DNA of 64,000 nucleotides from Brachyspira hampsonii (GTDB lineage Bacteria; Spirochaetota; Brachyspiria; Brachyspirales; Brachyspiraceae): NCBI RefSeq assembly GCF_002214805.1, contig NZ_CP019914.1, positions 1,860,001 to 1,924,000 of the forward strand, read 5' to 3'. Shown piece by piece: positions 38,100 to 48,698 of this stretch (position 1 is its first letter; each line of letters starts with the position of its first letter). The notes under the pieces were generated by a model. It saw only the letters and a program-made list of their open reading frames with translations, ran no database searches and was not told where the DNA came from. The position numbers and the translations under genes were made by a program.

Positions 38100-38597
38100 A
38101 TGGATTTAAAAAAATCAAAAACAGCTGAGAATTTAAAAACTGCTTTTATAGGAGAAGCGATGGCAAGGTGCAAATACATGTACTATGCCGAAAAAGCTAG
38201 GGAAGATGGAATGGAGAATTTGGCATTAGCTTATGAGAAAGCCTCCAGAAATGAGCAGGAACATGGTAAGTTATGGTTTGAACGCTATCATGGAATACTT
38301 TCAAAAGATGAAAATTTAAAAGATGCTATAGCAGGGGAGACTTACGAATCTACAGATATGTATTTAAAATTTGCAGAAACTGCAAGGGAGGAAGGTTTTA
38401 ATGATATAGCTATACTTTTTGAGCATGTTGGAAAAATAGAAGAAGAGCATAAAAAGATGTTTGAGAAATATTTGGGAAATAATGAAGATAGTATAAAAAA
38501 ATGGCAATGCGGTAAATGCGGCTATGTACATAATGAGGCTTCTGCCCCAAAGAGATGTCCAGTATGCGAGCAGTATAGGGTAGGCGGCATAAACTAA
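38100..38597 (+). CDS. rbr: Rubrerythrin
   Basis: The 165-aa protein scavenges peroxide in anaerobes with electrons from NADH oxidoreductases. The N-terminal ferritin-like four-helix bundle has di-iron ligands in FIGEAMARCKYMYYAEKA and RNEQEHGKLWF; a C-terminal rubredoxin knuckle is CGKCGYVH…CPVCEQY. I use the second ATG at 38100 because AGGAGG lies 5 nt before it, but only 2 nt before the first ATG at 38097. The glycerol facilitator gene follows 49 bp later. Confidence 0.95.
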   Translation: MDLKKSKTAENLKTAFIGEAMARCKYMYYAEKAREDGMENLALAYEKASRNEQEHGKLWFERYHGILSKDENLKDAIAGETYESTDMYLKFAETAREEGFNDIAILFEHVGKIEEEHKKMFEKYLGNNEDSIKKWQCGKCGYVHNEASAPKRCPVCEQYRVGGIN

Positions 38598-38646
38598 TTA
38601 ATTAAAACACATATTATTAAAAAACTATTATTATGGAGGTTAAAGT

Positions 38647-39387
38647 ATGTATAGTAAGAAAGCAGAATTTTTAGCTGAATTGATTGGGTCTATGATTTTA
38701 ATTTTATTCGGATGCGGTGTAGTTGCGGCAGTTAATATAGGTAATAATGGGGCAGCTATTAATATACACATAGCTTGGGGACTAGCTGTTACTTTTGGTA
38801 TATATGCATCCGGAAAGATAAGCGGGGCTCATCTTAATCCTGCTGTTACTTTAGCATTAGCTACTACAGGAAGATTCCAATGGTCTAAAGTTTGGTATTA
38901 TGTTATAGCACAGATGATAGGCTGTTTTATAGGGGCTGCTATAGTATTTGCTGTTTATTATGGAAAGTGGATAGAAGTTGATCCTACATTTTCAAGCACT
39001 ACAGGAGTATTTGCTACTTTTCCTGCAGTACCTGGATTTTGGCCTGGATTTATAGATCAAGTAGTAGGAACATTTCTTTTAGTATTTTTAATTCTTGCCA
39101 CAGGAGATGCTAATAACACTCCGGCAGGCTCTAATTTAGGACCTATAGTAGTTGGTCTTATAATAGTTGCCATAGGTATGTCATTTGGTTTTATGCATGG
39201 TTATGCTATTAATCCTGCCCGTGATTTAGCACCTAGACTTTTTGCTGTTGTAGCAGGATTTAAAAATAACGGACTTACTGACGGAAGCAATATATGGATA
39301 GTTCCTGTTGTAGGGCCTATAGTAGGAGGAGTTTTAGGAGCTATTATATATGATTTTACTGTTGGAAAAGTATTTGCTAAGAAATAA
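38647..39387 (+). CDS. glpF: Glycerol uptake facilitator / aquaporin
   Basis: This 246-aa membrane channel of the MIP family has six membrane spans and two half helices. NPA boxes are at HLNPAVTLAL and in YAINPARDLAPR; the aspartate after the second box (NPARD) is typical of glycerol-permeable members. It heads the glycerol operon and is followed by glpK 63 bp later. A GGAGG site precedes the start. It moves glycerol into the cell for GlpK to phosphorylate. Confidence 0.95.
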   Translation: MYSKKAEFLAELIGSMILILFGCGVVAAVNIGNNGAAINIHIAWGLAVTFGIYASGKISGAHLNPAVTLALATTGRFQWSKVWYYVIAQMIGCFIGAAIVFAVYYGKWIEVDPTFSSTTGVFATFPAVPGFWPGFIDQVVGTFLLVFLILATGDANNTPAGSNLGPIVVGLIIVAIGMSFGFMHGYAINPARDLAPRLFAVVAGFKNNGLTDGSNIWIVPVVGPIVGGVLGAIIYDFTVGKVFAKK

Positions 39388-39447
39388 TTAATTAGGAAGG
39401 CAGTAAAATAAATAAAGGTATAAAAAATAAAAATAAGGAGTTTTTAA

Positions 39448-40935
<1,488 letters not shown>

Positions 40936-41057
40936 TTTCTTATTGTCATTATTTGCATATTAATATTCATTTCTAATAATTGAATATTAATATGCATTTA
41001 GTTCTTAATTATTTATTTCAATTAATAACATCTAATATAATTTACGAGGGATATATA

Positions 41058-42491
41058 ATGTATGATATATTAATTATTGGTGCTGGTGTGTCTGGTACTT
41101 CTTCAGCACGCGAACTTTCTAGGTATAAAGCTAGTATATGTGTTGTTGAAAGAGGCGAAGATGTTTGCTCAGGCACTTCAAAATCCAACAGCGGAATAGT
41201 GCATGCAGGGTTTGATGCGGCAAATGGTTCACTTATGGCAAAGTTAAATGTTCTTGGCAATAAGATGATGCCGAAAATAGCAGAAGACCTTGATGTGCCT
41301 TTTAAACAGAATGGTTCATTGGTGGTATGTACTAATGAAGAGGACATGCCTAATCTTAAAACTATATATGACAGAGGAATAAAAAACGGAGTTGAAGGAC
41401 TTCAAATATTAAATAAAGAAGAAGTTCATAAAAAAGAGCCTAATCTAAACGATAATGTATGCGGTGCTTTGTATGCTCCTACTGGAGGTATAGTAGATCC
41501 ATTCATTTTAAATATTGCTTATGCTGAAAATGCTTATGCTAATGGAGTTGAATTTAAATTTTATACTGAAGTTATAAATATCAAAAAACTTGATGACGGT
41601 ACTTTTGAAGCAGAAACTAATAACGGAGTTATAAAAGCTAAATATATTGTTAATGCTGCCGGAGTTTATGCTGATAAGTTTCATAATATGATGAGCAAAA
41701 ACAAAATACATATTACTCCAAGAAGAGGCGACTATATATTGCTTGACAAAGAAGTTGATAATTTAGTAACTTCTACAATATTTGCACTTCCTACAAAATT
41801 GGGTAAAGGTATATTAGTTACGCCCACAGCTCATGGCAATATAATGCTTGGACCTACTGCTATTGATATAGAAGATAAAGAGGGCTTAAATACCACAGCT
41901 GAAGGACTTGCTCAGATTATAGAAAAGTCAAAACTCACGGTAAAAAATATACCGTATAATAAGGTTATAACTTCATTCTGCGGGCTTCGTCCTCATGAAG
42001 ATAATCATGAGTTTATCATAAAAGAGCTTGAAGACTGCGAAGGATTTTTCGACTGTGCTGGTATAGAATCCCCTGGTCTTGTTTCTTCTCCTGCTATTGG
42101 TGTAATGGTTGCCGATATTGTAAGCAAGAAAGGAAACTTCGAGAAAAAAGAAAACTTTATAGAAAAAAGAAAGGGAATAACTCATTTTAATAAACTTTCT
42201 AATGAAGAGAAAAATAAACTCATAAAAGAAAATCCTTTATACGGACATATAATCTGCAGATGTGAAAAGGTAACTGAGGGTGAGATTGTAGAAGCTATAA
42301 AAAGTCCTATAGGAGCTAAATCTATTGACGGAGTAAAAAGAAGAGTGCGTGCCGGGCTTGGAAGATGTCAGGGCGGTTTTTGTTCTCCTAAGATAATAGA
42401 GATATTAGCGAGAGAACTTAATGTTTCTCCTCTAACTATTACTAAATGCGGCAAAGGCTCTGAAATAGTTATTGGTTATGATAAGCAGTAG
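41058..42491 (+). CDS. NAD(P)/FAD-dependent oxidoreductase, GlpA-like
   Basis: The 477-aa flavoprotein starts with the FAD-binding motif IGAGVSGTSSARELS and carries a DAO-type fold in the first ~370 residues. The C-terminal ~85 residues have four cysteines, in the form CRC…CQGGFC, a BFD-like [2Fe-2S]-binding domain. It probably oxidises glycerol-3-phosphate, as glpA homologues in anaerobes do. I chose the ATG at 41058 because GAGGGA precedes it; the frame could extend to 40980 but that lead is not conserved-looking. Confidence 0.9.
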   Translation: MYDILIIGAGVSGTSSARELSRYKASICVVERGEDVCSGTSKSNSGIVHAGFDAANGSLMAKLNVLGNKMMPKIAEDLDVPFKQNGSLVVCTNEEDMPNLKTIYDRGIKNGVEGLQILNKEEVHKKEPNLNDNVCGALYAPTGGIVDPFILNIAYAENAYANGVEFKFYTEVINIKKLDDGTFEAETNNGVIKAKYIVNAAGVYADKFHNMMSKNKIHITPRRGDYILLDKEVDNLVTSTIFALPTKLGKGILVTPTAHGNIMLGPTAIDIEDKEGLNTTAEGLAQIIEKSKLTVKNIPYNKVITSFCGLRPHEDNHEFIIKELEDCEGFFDCAGIESPGLVSSPAIGVMVADIVSKKGNFEKKENFIEKRKGITHFNKLSNEEKNKLIKENPLYGHIICRCEKVTEGEIVEAIKSPIGAKSIDGVKRRVRAGLGRCQGGFCSPKIIEILARELNVSPLTITKCGKGSEIVIGYDKQ

Positions 42492-42553
42492 TTAAAGTGT
42501 AAATTAATAAAAAAAGAGTTTTTATTTATTTACTTATTATTTTAGGAGTAAAA

Positions 42554-43828
42554 ATGCAAACTTATGATGTTGTTGTTATAGGCGGAGGTCCTGCTGGGCT
42601 TGCTGCTGTTATTTCTGCTAAAGAAAACGGAATAGATAATTTGATTATGTTGGAGCGTGATGATGTGCTTGGCGGCATACTCAATCAATGCATACATAAT
42701 GGTTTCGGTCTTCATAGATTTGGCGAGGAGCTAACAGGTCCTGAGTACGCTTATAGATTTATAGAAAAAGTTTATGATTTAAATATTAATTATAAACTCA
42801 ATACTATGGTGCTTGATATTGTGCTTAATGATAGTAAAGAAAAAATAATTACTTATATCAATAAAGAAGAAGGCTTGGTGCAGATTAGCTCTAAAGCTCT
42901 GATACTTGCTATGGGCTGCCGTGAGCGTTCAAGAGGGGCTTTGAATATACCGGGTTTCAGACCTGCCGGGATATTTTCTGCGGGTGCTGCTCAGCATTTA
43001 GTAAATATAGAAGGATATATGCCGGGCAAGGAAGTTGTTATACTTGGCTCTGGAGATATTGGTCTTATTATGGCTAGGAGAATGATTTTTGAGGGAGCTA
43101 AAGTTAAGGTTGTTGCCGAGATACTTCCATTTTCTGGAGGGCTTAAAAGAAATATAGTTCAGTGTTTGGACGATTTTAATATACCTCTTAAATTAAGTCA
43201 TACAGTTATCGACATAAAAGGTAAAGACAGACTTGAAGGCGTTACAATAGCTAAAGTTGATGAGAATATGAAGCCTATTAAAGGTACTGAAGAATATTAT
43301 TCATGCGATACTTTGCTTTTATCTGTTGGGCTTATACCAGAAAATGAGCTTTCAAAAGAGATTGGCGTTGAGATTAACCCTATAACCTCTGGTGCTATAG
43401 TTAATGAAAGTTTGGAGACTAATATTGACGGAGTATTCTCTTGCGGTAATGTTCTTCATGTTCATGACTTGGTAGATTTTGTTTCTGAAGAGGCTGAAAC
43501 TGCTGGAAAAAGTGCTGCCGAGTATGTACTTAAAAACAAAAGAAGAGATAATACAAACTCTATTTCATTAAAAGGCTCTAATGGTGTGAGATATACTGTG
43601 CCTTCTATGATTAATGCTCACAATGTAGATGATCATGTGATGGTAAGGTTTAGAGTAAGTGCTATATTTCAAAACAAATTCTTAAATGTATATTTTGACG
43701 GCGAGAGAGTGATACATAAAAAGCATTTGATATTTGCTCCCGGTGAAATGGAGAGTGTAAAATTAGATAAGGCTATGCTTTCAAAAGAAGGTATTAAAAA
43801 TATTGAGTTTAAGATAGAAGATAATTAA
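42554..43828 (+). CDS. FAD-dependent oxidoreductase, pyridine-nucleotide type
   Basis: The 424-aa protein has two dinucleotide-binding folds: IGGGPAGLAAVISAKE near the start, and ILGSGDIGLIMARRM in the middle, plus the DGVFSCGNVLHVHD motif. It resembles the small FAD oxidoreductases encoded beside GlpA-like and DUF1667 genes. It likely passes electrons from the GlpA-like partner to a carrier such as NAD or ferredoxin; exact partner unknown. It is 62 bp behind the GlpA-like gene. Confidence 0.88.
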   Translation: MQTYDVVVIGGGPAGLAAVISAKENGIDNLIMLERDDVLGGILNQCIHNGFGLHRFGEELTGPEYAYRFIEKVYDLNINYKLNTMVLDIVLNDSKEKIITYINKEEGLVQISSKALILAMGCRERSRGALNIPGFRPAGIFSAGAAQHLVNIEGYMPGKEVVILGSGDIGLIMARRMIFEGAKVKVVAEILPFSGGLKRNIVQCLDDFNIPLKLSHTVIDIKGKDRLEGVTIAKVDENMKPIKGTEEYYSCDTLLLSVGLIPENELSKEIGVEINPITSGAIVNESLETNIDGVFSCGNVLHVHDLVDFVSEEAETAGKSAAEYVLKNKRRDNTNSISLKGSNGVRYTVPSMINAHNVDDHVMVRFRVSAIFQNKFLNVYFDGERVIHKKHLIFAPGEMESVKLDKAMLSKEGIKNIEFKIEDN

Positions 43829-43854
43829 TATAATATAATTTGGAGTTTATATTT

Positions 43855-44721
43855 ATGTCTCAAACTTTAAGGTTAGTTTATCCGCAGTGGCAGGGCGGTA
43901 TAATATCGCATTGGATAAAGGAGTTAAAACCTGAAGATTCTTCAAGAGGCTATTATCTAGGAGCTAAACTTTTAATTATATTAGCACCAGAAAATAATAC
44001 TCATAAAACTATAGAAGTTCCTGTTTCTCTTAATATAGAAAAAAGAGAAGTAAAAAATGGTATTATGGATTATGATTATATAGTAAATCAAACTAATAGT
44101 GCCTTAGATATACTAAATAAAAACAATCCTGATAAAATAATAGTTTTTGGAGGAGAATGTTCTGTAAGTGCTGCTCCTTTTACATATTTAAACAAAAAAT
44201 ATAATAATGATATAGCTTTAATATGGATAGACGCTCACCCTGATATAACTTTACCTGAAGACAATACTTATGCAGGATATCATGCTATGGCTGTAAGTGC
44301 CTGCATGGGTAAAATAGAGGCTATAAATAATCTTCCAAGTAAAATTTCAGCAGAAAATATTTTATTTTTAGGTCTTAGAGACTGGGAAAGAGAGGAGATA
44401 AGGATTCGTCAAAAAGAGTATGGCATAAAGCATTTGGCTCCTGAAGAGATTTCTAAGTCAAGCGAATGTATAATAAAATGGCTTAAAGAATGCAAGGCTA
44501 GTAAAGTATTCATACATTTTGATTTAGATGTTCTTGATCCTAATGAAATAATAGCGGCTGTCGGTGTTTCTCCAAATGGAATGAAAATTAATGAGGCTGT
44601 TAGGGTTATAAATGATATTGCAAGAGAGAAAGAATTAGTAGGGCTTACTATAGCCGAGCATATGCCAAGGGTAGAAATACTTATGAAAAATATGATGGCT
44701 GAGCTGCCTTTATTTAATTAG
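43855..44721 (+). CDS. Arginase/agmatinase-fold protein within the glycerol operon
   Basis: The 288-aa protein belongs to the ureohydrolase superfamily. Metal-site motifs are WIDAHPDI and HFDLDVLDP, but the usual GGDHS is GGECS, so a histidine ligand is replaced by cysteine. This may alter the metal or the reaction, so substrate assignment is unsafe. I start at the ATG 43855; the TTG at 43840 lies in its ribosome binding site TGGAGT. It sits between an FAD oxidoreductase and DUF1667, an unusual position for this family. Confidence 0.85.
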   Translation: MSQTLRLVYPQWQGGIISHWIKELKPEDSSRGYYLGAKLLIILAPENNTHKTIEVPVSLNIEKREVKNGIMDYDYIVNQTNSALDILNKNNPDKIIVFGGECSVSAAPFTYLNKKYNNDIALIWIDAHPDITLPEDNTYAGYHAMAVSACMGKIEAINNLPSKISAENILFLGLRDWEREEIRIRQKEYGIKHLAPEEISKSSECIIKWLKECKASKVFIHFDLDVLDPNEIIAAVGVSPNGMKINEAVRVINDIAREKELVGLTIAEHMPRVEILMKNMMAELPLFN

Positions 44722-44767
44722 ATAATTATAAACTAAAAACTATTAAAAGATAAAAGGAAGTAATTTT

Positions 44768-45127
44768 ATGGAAAAAAAAGAATTAACTTGTATATGCTGC
44801 CCTATGGGCTGTGCTTTGTCTGTGGAGATGGATGGAAATCAAGTTACAAGCGTAAGCGGTAATACCTGCAAAAGAGGAGACACTTATGCCAGAGATGAGG
44901 TTGTTCGTCCTGTGAGAATGGTTACTTCTATAGTAAAAATAAAAAACGGTAAATTAAAAATGCTTCCAGTAAAAACTAAAGAGCCTATAGACAAATCAAG
45001 AATTAATGAATGTTTAGAGGCTTTAAAAACTGTAGAAGTTCAGGCACCTATTCATATTGGAGATATTGTGCTTCATAATGCTGCTGGTTCGGACATAGTA
45101 GCTACTAGAAATATAGAAGCTGTTTAA
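44768..45127 (+). CDS. DUF1667 protein
   Basis: The 119-aa protein begins with a cysteine-rich CICCPMGCALSVEM and a later TCKRGDTYARDEV, four cysteines in a pattern suited to an Fe-S cluster or metal. DUF1667 genes commonly follow GlpA-like and FAD oxidoreductase genes, so this is probably the third component of that complex. An AAGGAAG site precedes the start, and a terminator follows immediately, closing the glycerol operon. Confidence 0.88.
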   Translation: MEKKELTCICCPMGCALSVEMDGNQVTSVSGNTCKRGDTYARDEVVRPVRMVTSIVKIKNGKLKMLPVKTKEPIDKSRINECLEALKTVEVQAPIHIGDIVLHNAAGSDIVATRNIEAV

Positions 45128-45145
45128 TATTATATTAAATAATTT

Positions 45146-45180
45146 AAAAAGGCATTGTTTATATAAGACAGTGCCTTTTT
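45146..45180 (+). terminator. Terminator of the glycerol operon
   Basis: AAAAAGGCATTGT pairs with ACAGTGCCTTTTT over 13 bp with one G·T pair, followed by more T residues. It starts 19 bp after the DUF1667 stop. Confidence 0.92.
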
Positions 45181-45237
45181 ATTTGTTTTTATTTATATTT
45201 TATAGTATTATTAATAAAAAACTATTTGGAGCAGCAT

Positions 45238-45957
45238 ATGGATAAAAATTTTAAACAACAATTCGATAAAGTAAAACATCTTTTAGTACCTAGTTTTGAT
45301 TTGGATAAGACTTTTAGAGAGAAAAAATTTAATGATATAGAACTTGATATATTAGATATAGGAGAAGTTAATTTAAAAACAGGAAAAATAATTGCATGCG
45401 ATCCTTTAGCATATATGTTTGAGAATCAAGTATCTCCTTTTATTCAAACTGTAAATCCTGATAAATATAAAGTTTCACTTCTTATAATAAAAGATGAAGA
45501 GAGAATTTCTATAGCTAAAATTTCTTTCTCTAATAATGAACCTAAAAGATATGAACTTGCTGTTACAGGTGAAGAAGATTTGTCTGAAGTAGAAGAAGGT
45601 GAGTTTTTCGGATATCCTGTGGATGCTGGTATGGGCTGTTTTTGCGATTATGAGGCAGCTGAAAAATATTTTGAATATGAAGATAAACTAGAAAAAGAAA
45701 GTAATGGTGATTTTGACAACAGATATGATGATTTATTTGCTGATTTATTAGAAGATAATGCCAAAAATAATCCTAAGTATCAATCTGAATATGGTGATTG
45801 GCTTAATTGGAATATACCTGAAAGTGATTCTAATATAGTATTATTTACAAGCGGTTATGGTGATGGTTATTATCCTTCTTATTTTGCTTATGATGAAAAT
45901 GAAAATATATGTGCTTTATATACCATATTTATAGATTTGAATGATGATGATGAATAA
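45238..45957 (+). CDS. DUF4241 protein
   Basis: The 239-aa protein matches DUF4241: a central GYPVDAGMGCFCDYEAAE segment and a C-terminal GYGDGYYPSYFAYDENENI segment. It is cytoplasmic by the lack of a signal. Family members occur near immunity or contact-dependent systems and have no settled activity. I use the ATG at 45238, six nucleotides after GGAG; a TTG at 45226 lies upstream in the same frame. It is convergent with the MATE gene across array 5. Confidence 0.85.
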   Translation: MDKNFKQQFDKVKHLLVPSFDLDKTFREKKFNDIELDILDIGEVNLKTGKIIACDPLAYMFENQVSPFIQTVNPDKYKVSLLIIKDEERISIAKISFSNNEPKRYELAVTGEEDLSEVEEGEFFGYPVDAGMGCFCDYEAAEKYFEYEDKLEKESNGDFDNRYDDLFADLLEDNAKNNPKYQSEYGDWLNWNIPESDSNIVLFTSGYGDGYYPSYFAYDENENICALYTIFIDLNDDDE

Positions 45958-45989
45958 TTTTTATCACTGCGGTATACACACAATAAATT

Positions 45990-46340
45990 AAAAAAATATT
46001 GGGCGGGCAGCTAAAAAATCTAATCGGATAACAATAAAAATTAAAGTTAATATTACAGATTAAAACTATAAATATAGAGGGTGGGCAAATGTAATTAAGT
46101 TTTAAAACTTTAATTACATACCCCGCCCTTTATCTTTGTTGTTTAAATAAATAATTTTACTTTTACTATATTTATTGTTTTATTAGAAATTTAAGCACCC
46201 GCCCAAGCTGTGTTTAAATTTGTTATGCTATTTACCAAAAGTGATATTAAAAATATAAAGTTTATTATTAATTTGAAATAAATTTATAATAAAAATGCAT
46301 TTAGCATGCGTTGATATAATTCTAAATACAATTAGATTAT
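45990..46340. repeat. Intergenic palindromic repeat array (array 5)
   Basis: It has an ATTGGGCGGGCAGCT arm near 46000, and a nearly perfect palindrome at 46077-46132 in which GAGGGTGGGCAAATGTAATT is matched by AATTACATACCCCGCCCTTT around a TTTTAAAA centre. A GCACCCGCCCAAGC arm follows at 46193. The internal CGCACG pair of the second module has decayed. It separates the convergent DUF4241 and MATE genes. Confidence 0.85.
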
Positions 46341-46342
46341 TA

Positions 46343-46381
46343 TAAAAAAGCATGCACTTTTAAAGAATAAAAATGCATGCT
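46343..46381 (-). terminator. Terminator of the MATE gene
   Basis: On the minus strand, AGCATGCA and TGCATGCT form a perfect stem around a 17-nt A/T-rich loop, followed by TTTTTT. It lies 26 bp downstream of the MATE stop. Confidence 0.8.
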
Positions 46382-46406
46382 GGGTTTATAAAATTTTTGC
46401 TAAATA

Positions 46407-47795
46407 TCATACATTAGCATAAGCAGGCTCTGAATTATTATTTTCTTCTTCTAATGCTTTTCTTTTCATTTTCTTATAAATATAAATATACATAACTGTA
46501 GCCAATGCCACACTTACAATATCAGCTATAGGCTGAGACCATATAATACCATTTATACCAAATAATTTAGTACCTATAAGTATTGTCGGTATGAATGCTA
46601 TACCCTGTCTGCTTAATGAAAGCACTAAAGAAGGTATAGATTTTCCTAATGCTTGGAATGTAGACATAAATACAAATTGAAAGCCTATTATAGGGGCTAT
46701 GGCATAACTTGCTACTAAAAATTTCACTCCGTAATCTATAACTTCTTCATTGTTAATAAATACTCCTACAGACCATCTTCCAAATATTAATGATAGCCCT
46801 AAAAGTAAGCATCCTATTACTACACTTACAACACATGATATTTTTATGGCAGAGTTCATTCTCTTGTAGTTTTTAGAAGCGAAGTTATATCCTACAAAAG
46901 GTTGAAGACCTTGAGAAAGACCTATAAATACAAGTATAACAAGTGTAAATATTCTTTGAGCTACTCCAAGTCCTGCCACTACATTATCACTGTATCCTGC
47001 AGCTAAATTATTTATAAGTATGTTTGAAGCACTCATAAGTATGTTGTTTATAGAAACAGGTATTCCTATAGAAAATACATTGATAAGTATGTCTTGATGC
47101 AAAGAAAAATCTTTAACATGTATTGATAAGAAAGATTTTTTTCTTAGTATATGATATATGTAGTATACAGTAGAGCAGGCATTACCTATTATTGTTGCAA
47201 GAGCAGCACCGGCAACACCCATATTCATATAAAGTATCATGATAGGGTCTAATACTATATTAACCACAGTACCTATCATCATACCAATCATAGCTTCTTT
47301 TGAAGATCCTTCAGCACGAACAATCTGTCCCATAGCCATTTGATTTACTACAAAAGGAGCCCCAAATGCTACTATTATCAAGTAATTTTTAGAAAATTGA
47401 TATGTATTAGGACTTGCTCCTGATATTTTTAGTATGTCTTTCATAAAGATTAGATACACAGCCATAGATATAAATCCTACTATAATGCTCGCATAAAAAG
47501 CAAAAGAGGATATTTTTTTTACACTTTCATAATCTTTAGCACCTAATTTTCTTGATATATAAGAACCTCCTCCTATACCGAAAATATTACCAAAAGCCAT
47601 AAGAAGCAAATATATAGGCATACAAAGCGATACTGCAGCTACCTGATTAGGATCTCCTGTTTTTCCTACAAAAAAAGTATCTACCATATTATAAAAAACA
47701 TTGACTAACATTCCTAGTATAGTTGGAAGTGCTAGCGTCATTAGAGCTTTATGTACAGGATAATTTTCAAACAATTCTATTTTTTTATCTGTCAT
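46407..47795 (-). CDS. MATE family efflux transporter
   Basis: The 462-aa protein has 12 predicted membrane helices and is similar to Na+- or H+-coupled MATE exporters of drugs and toxic cations. The MGIGGGSYISRKLGAKD-like segment (here FGIGGGSYISRKLGA) and the ANVFYNMVDTFFVG-like N-terminal VNVFYNMVDTFFVG are typical. AGGAGG lies just upstream of the ATG, and a long perfect palindrome is located in the promoter region. A terminator follows the gene. Confidence 0.93.
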   Translation of the reverse strand: MTDKKIELFENYPVHKALMTLALPTILGMLVNVFYNMVDTFFVGKTGDPNQVAAVSLCMPIYLLLMAFGNIFGIGGGSYISRKLGAKDYESVKKISSFAFYASIIVGFISMAVYLIFMKDILKISGASPNTYQFSKNYLIIVAFGAPFVVNQMAMGQIVRAEGSSKEAMIGMMIGTVVNIVLDPIMILYMNMGVAGAALATIIGNACSTVYYIYHILRKKSFLSIHVKDFSLHQDILINVFSIGIPVSINNILMSASNILINNLAAGYSDNVVAGLGVAQRIFTLVILVFIGLSQGLQPFVGYNFASKNYKRMNSAIKISCVVSVVIGCLLLGLSLIFGRWSVGVFINNEEVIDYGVKFLVASYAIAPIIGFQFVFMSTFQALGKSIPSLVLSLSRQGIAFIPTILIGTKLFGINGIIWSQPIADIVSVALATVMYIYIYKKMKRKALEEENNNSEPAYANV

Positions 47796-47823
47796 ATTGT
47801 TAGTACCTCCTAATTTTTATTAA

Positions 47824-47847
47824 TAATATATAGTATACTATATATTA
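47824..47847. promoter_or_regulatory. 24-bp perfect palindrome in the MATE promoter region
   Basis: TAATATATAGTATACTATATATTA is symmetric along its length (12 bp each side; here read as TAATATATAGTA and its complement). It lies 29 bp upstream of the MATE start and has the look of an operator for a dimeric repressor of the MarR, TetR or GntR type. Confidence 0.65.
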
Positions 47848-47955
47848 AAATTTATCAAGCAATATATATGTAAATTTTAGAAGTTTATTTATTGAGTTCA
47901 CAATGAATTTTTTATTTAATTATACAAATAGCACATTAGTACTGTAATAAAATAC

Positions 47956-48000
47956 TTGATTTTTTATAATTTTGACATATAATAGAACGAGGTGTATTAT
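47956..48000 (+). promoter_or_regulatory. Two overlapping promoters upstream of the CarD gene
   Basis: One set is TTGATT (47956-47961) and TATAAT (47978-47983), 16 bp apart. A second is TTGACA (47972-47977) and TATTAT (47995-48000), 17 bp apart. Both precede the ATG at 48048. Confidence 0.7.
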
Positions 48001-48047
48001 TATATTTTATTAGAATAAACCATTAACTATTGACAAGAAAGGCTAAT

Positions 48048-48635
48048 ATGTATAAATTGAATACTTATGTTGTATACCCTATGTATGGTATATGTAAAGT
48101 TATGGGTATATCAAATAATAAAGTTAATTCTAATCTAGTAGAATGTTATGTTTTAGAATGCGAAAGTGAAAATATTACATTAAAAGTGCCTATAAATAGA
48201 GTTAAAGAATATCGTATACGAAAGATTATATCTAAATCAGAAGCTGATAATCTTTTAAATATATTGCAGACAAAACCTCATGATATAGAAAATAATTGGA
48301 AAATAAGATATCAGGAAAACGAGGAAAAACTTAGAAGTGGAGATATCAAAGATACGATAGAGGTTGCAAGGAGTTTATTTACAAGAAATAAGTTAAAAGA
48401 ACTTTCTGCAAGTGAAAAGCGTTTATATGAAAAAGCATATATGTTTATAGTTAATGAAATTAGTATAGCTTTAAAAAAAGATAGAGATGAAATAGAAGAT
48501 ATAGTATCAAATGCTTTGGAAAAATCCGCAAAAAAATTCAAAACTAAGCCTTTAGAAAAAGAGAAGGTAGTTAAAGAAGAAAAAGAAACCGCTAAAAACG
48601 GAAAAAGAAAGAAAAAAGATATTTCTAAAGAATAA
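48048..48635 (+). CDS. CarD-family transcription regulator
   Basis: The 195-aa protein begins MYKLNTYVVYPMYGICKVMG, the RNA polymerase-interacting domain (CdnL/CarD type, about residues 1-60), followed by a helical DNA-binding part and a Lys/Glu-rich C-terminal tail. CarD proteins bind RNA polymerase at promoters and adjust rRNA and stress transcription. I use 48048 because AGAAAGG lies upstream; the frame to 48030 would start with TTG. It precedes a PIN-TRAM gene by 63 bp. Confidence 0.92.
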   Translation: MYKLNTYVVYPMYGICKVMGISNNKVNSNLVECYVLECESENITLKVPINRVKEYRIRKIISKSEADNLLNILQTKPHDIENNWKIRYQENEEKLRSGDIKDTIEVARSLFTRNKLKELSASEKRLYEKAYMFIVNEISIALKKDRDEIEDIVSNALEKSAKKFKTKPLEKEKVVKEEKETAKNGKRKKKDISKE

Positions 48636-48698
48636 TAATCTATCTAGTTTATTACATTAAAAATATAATATGTGTATAAATAAAAACAAGGGGAAATT

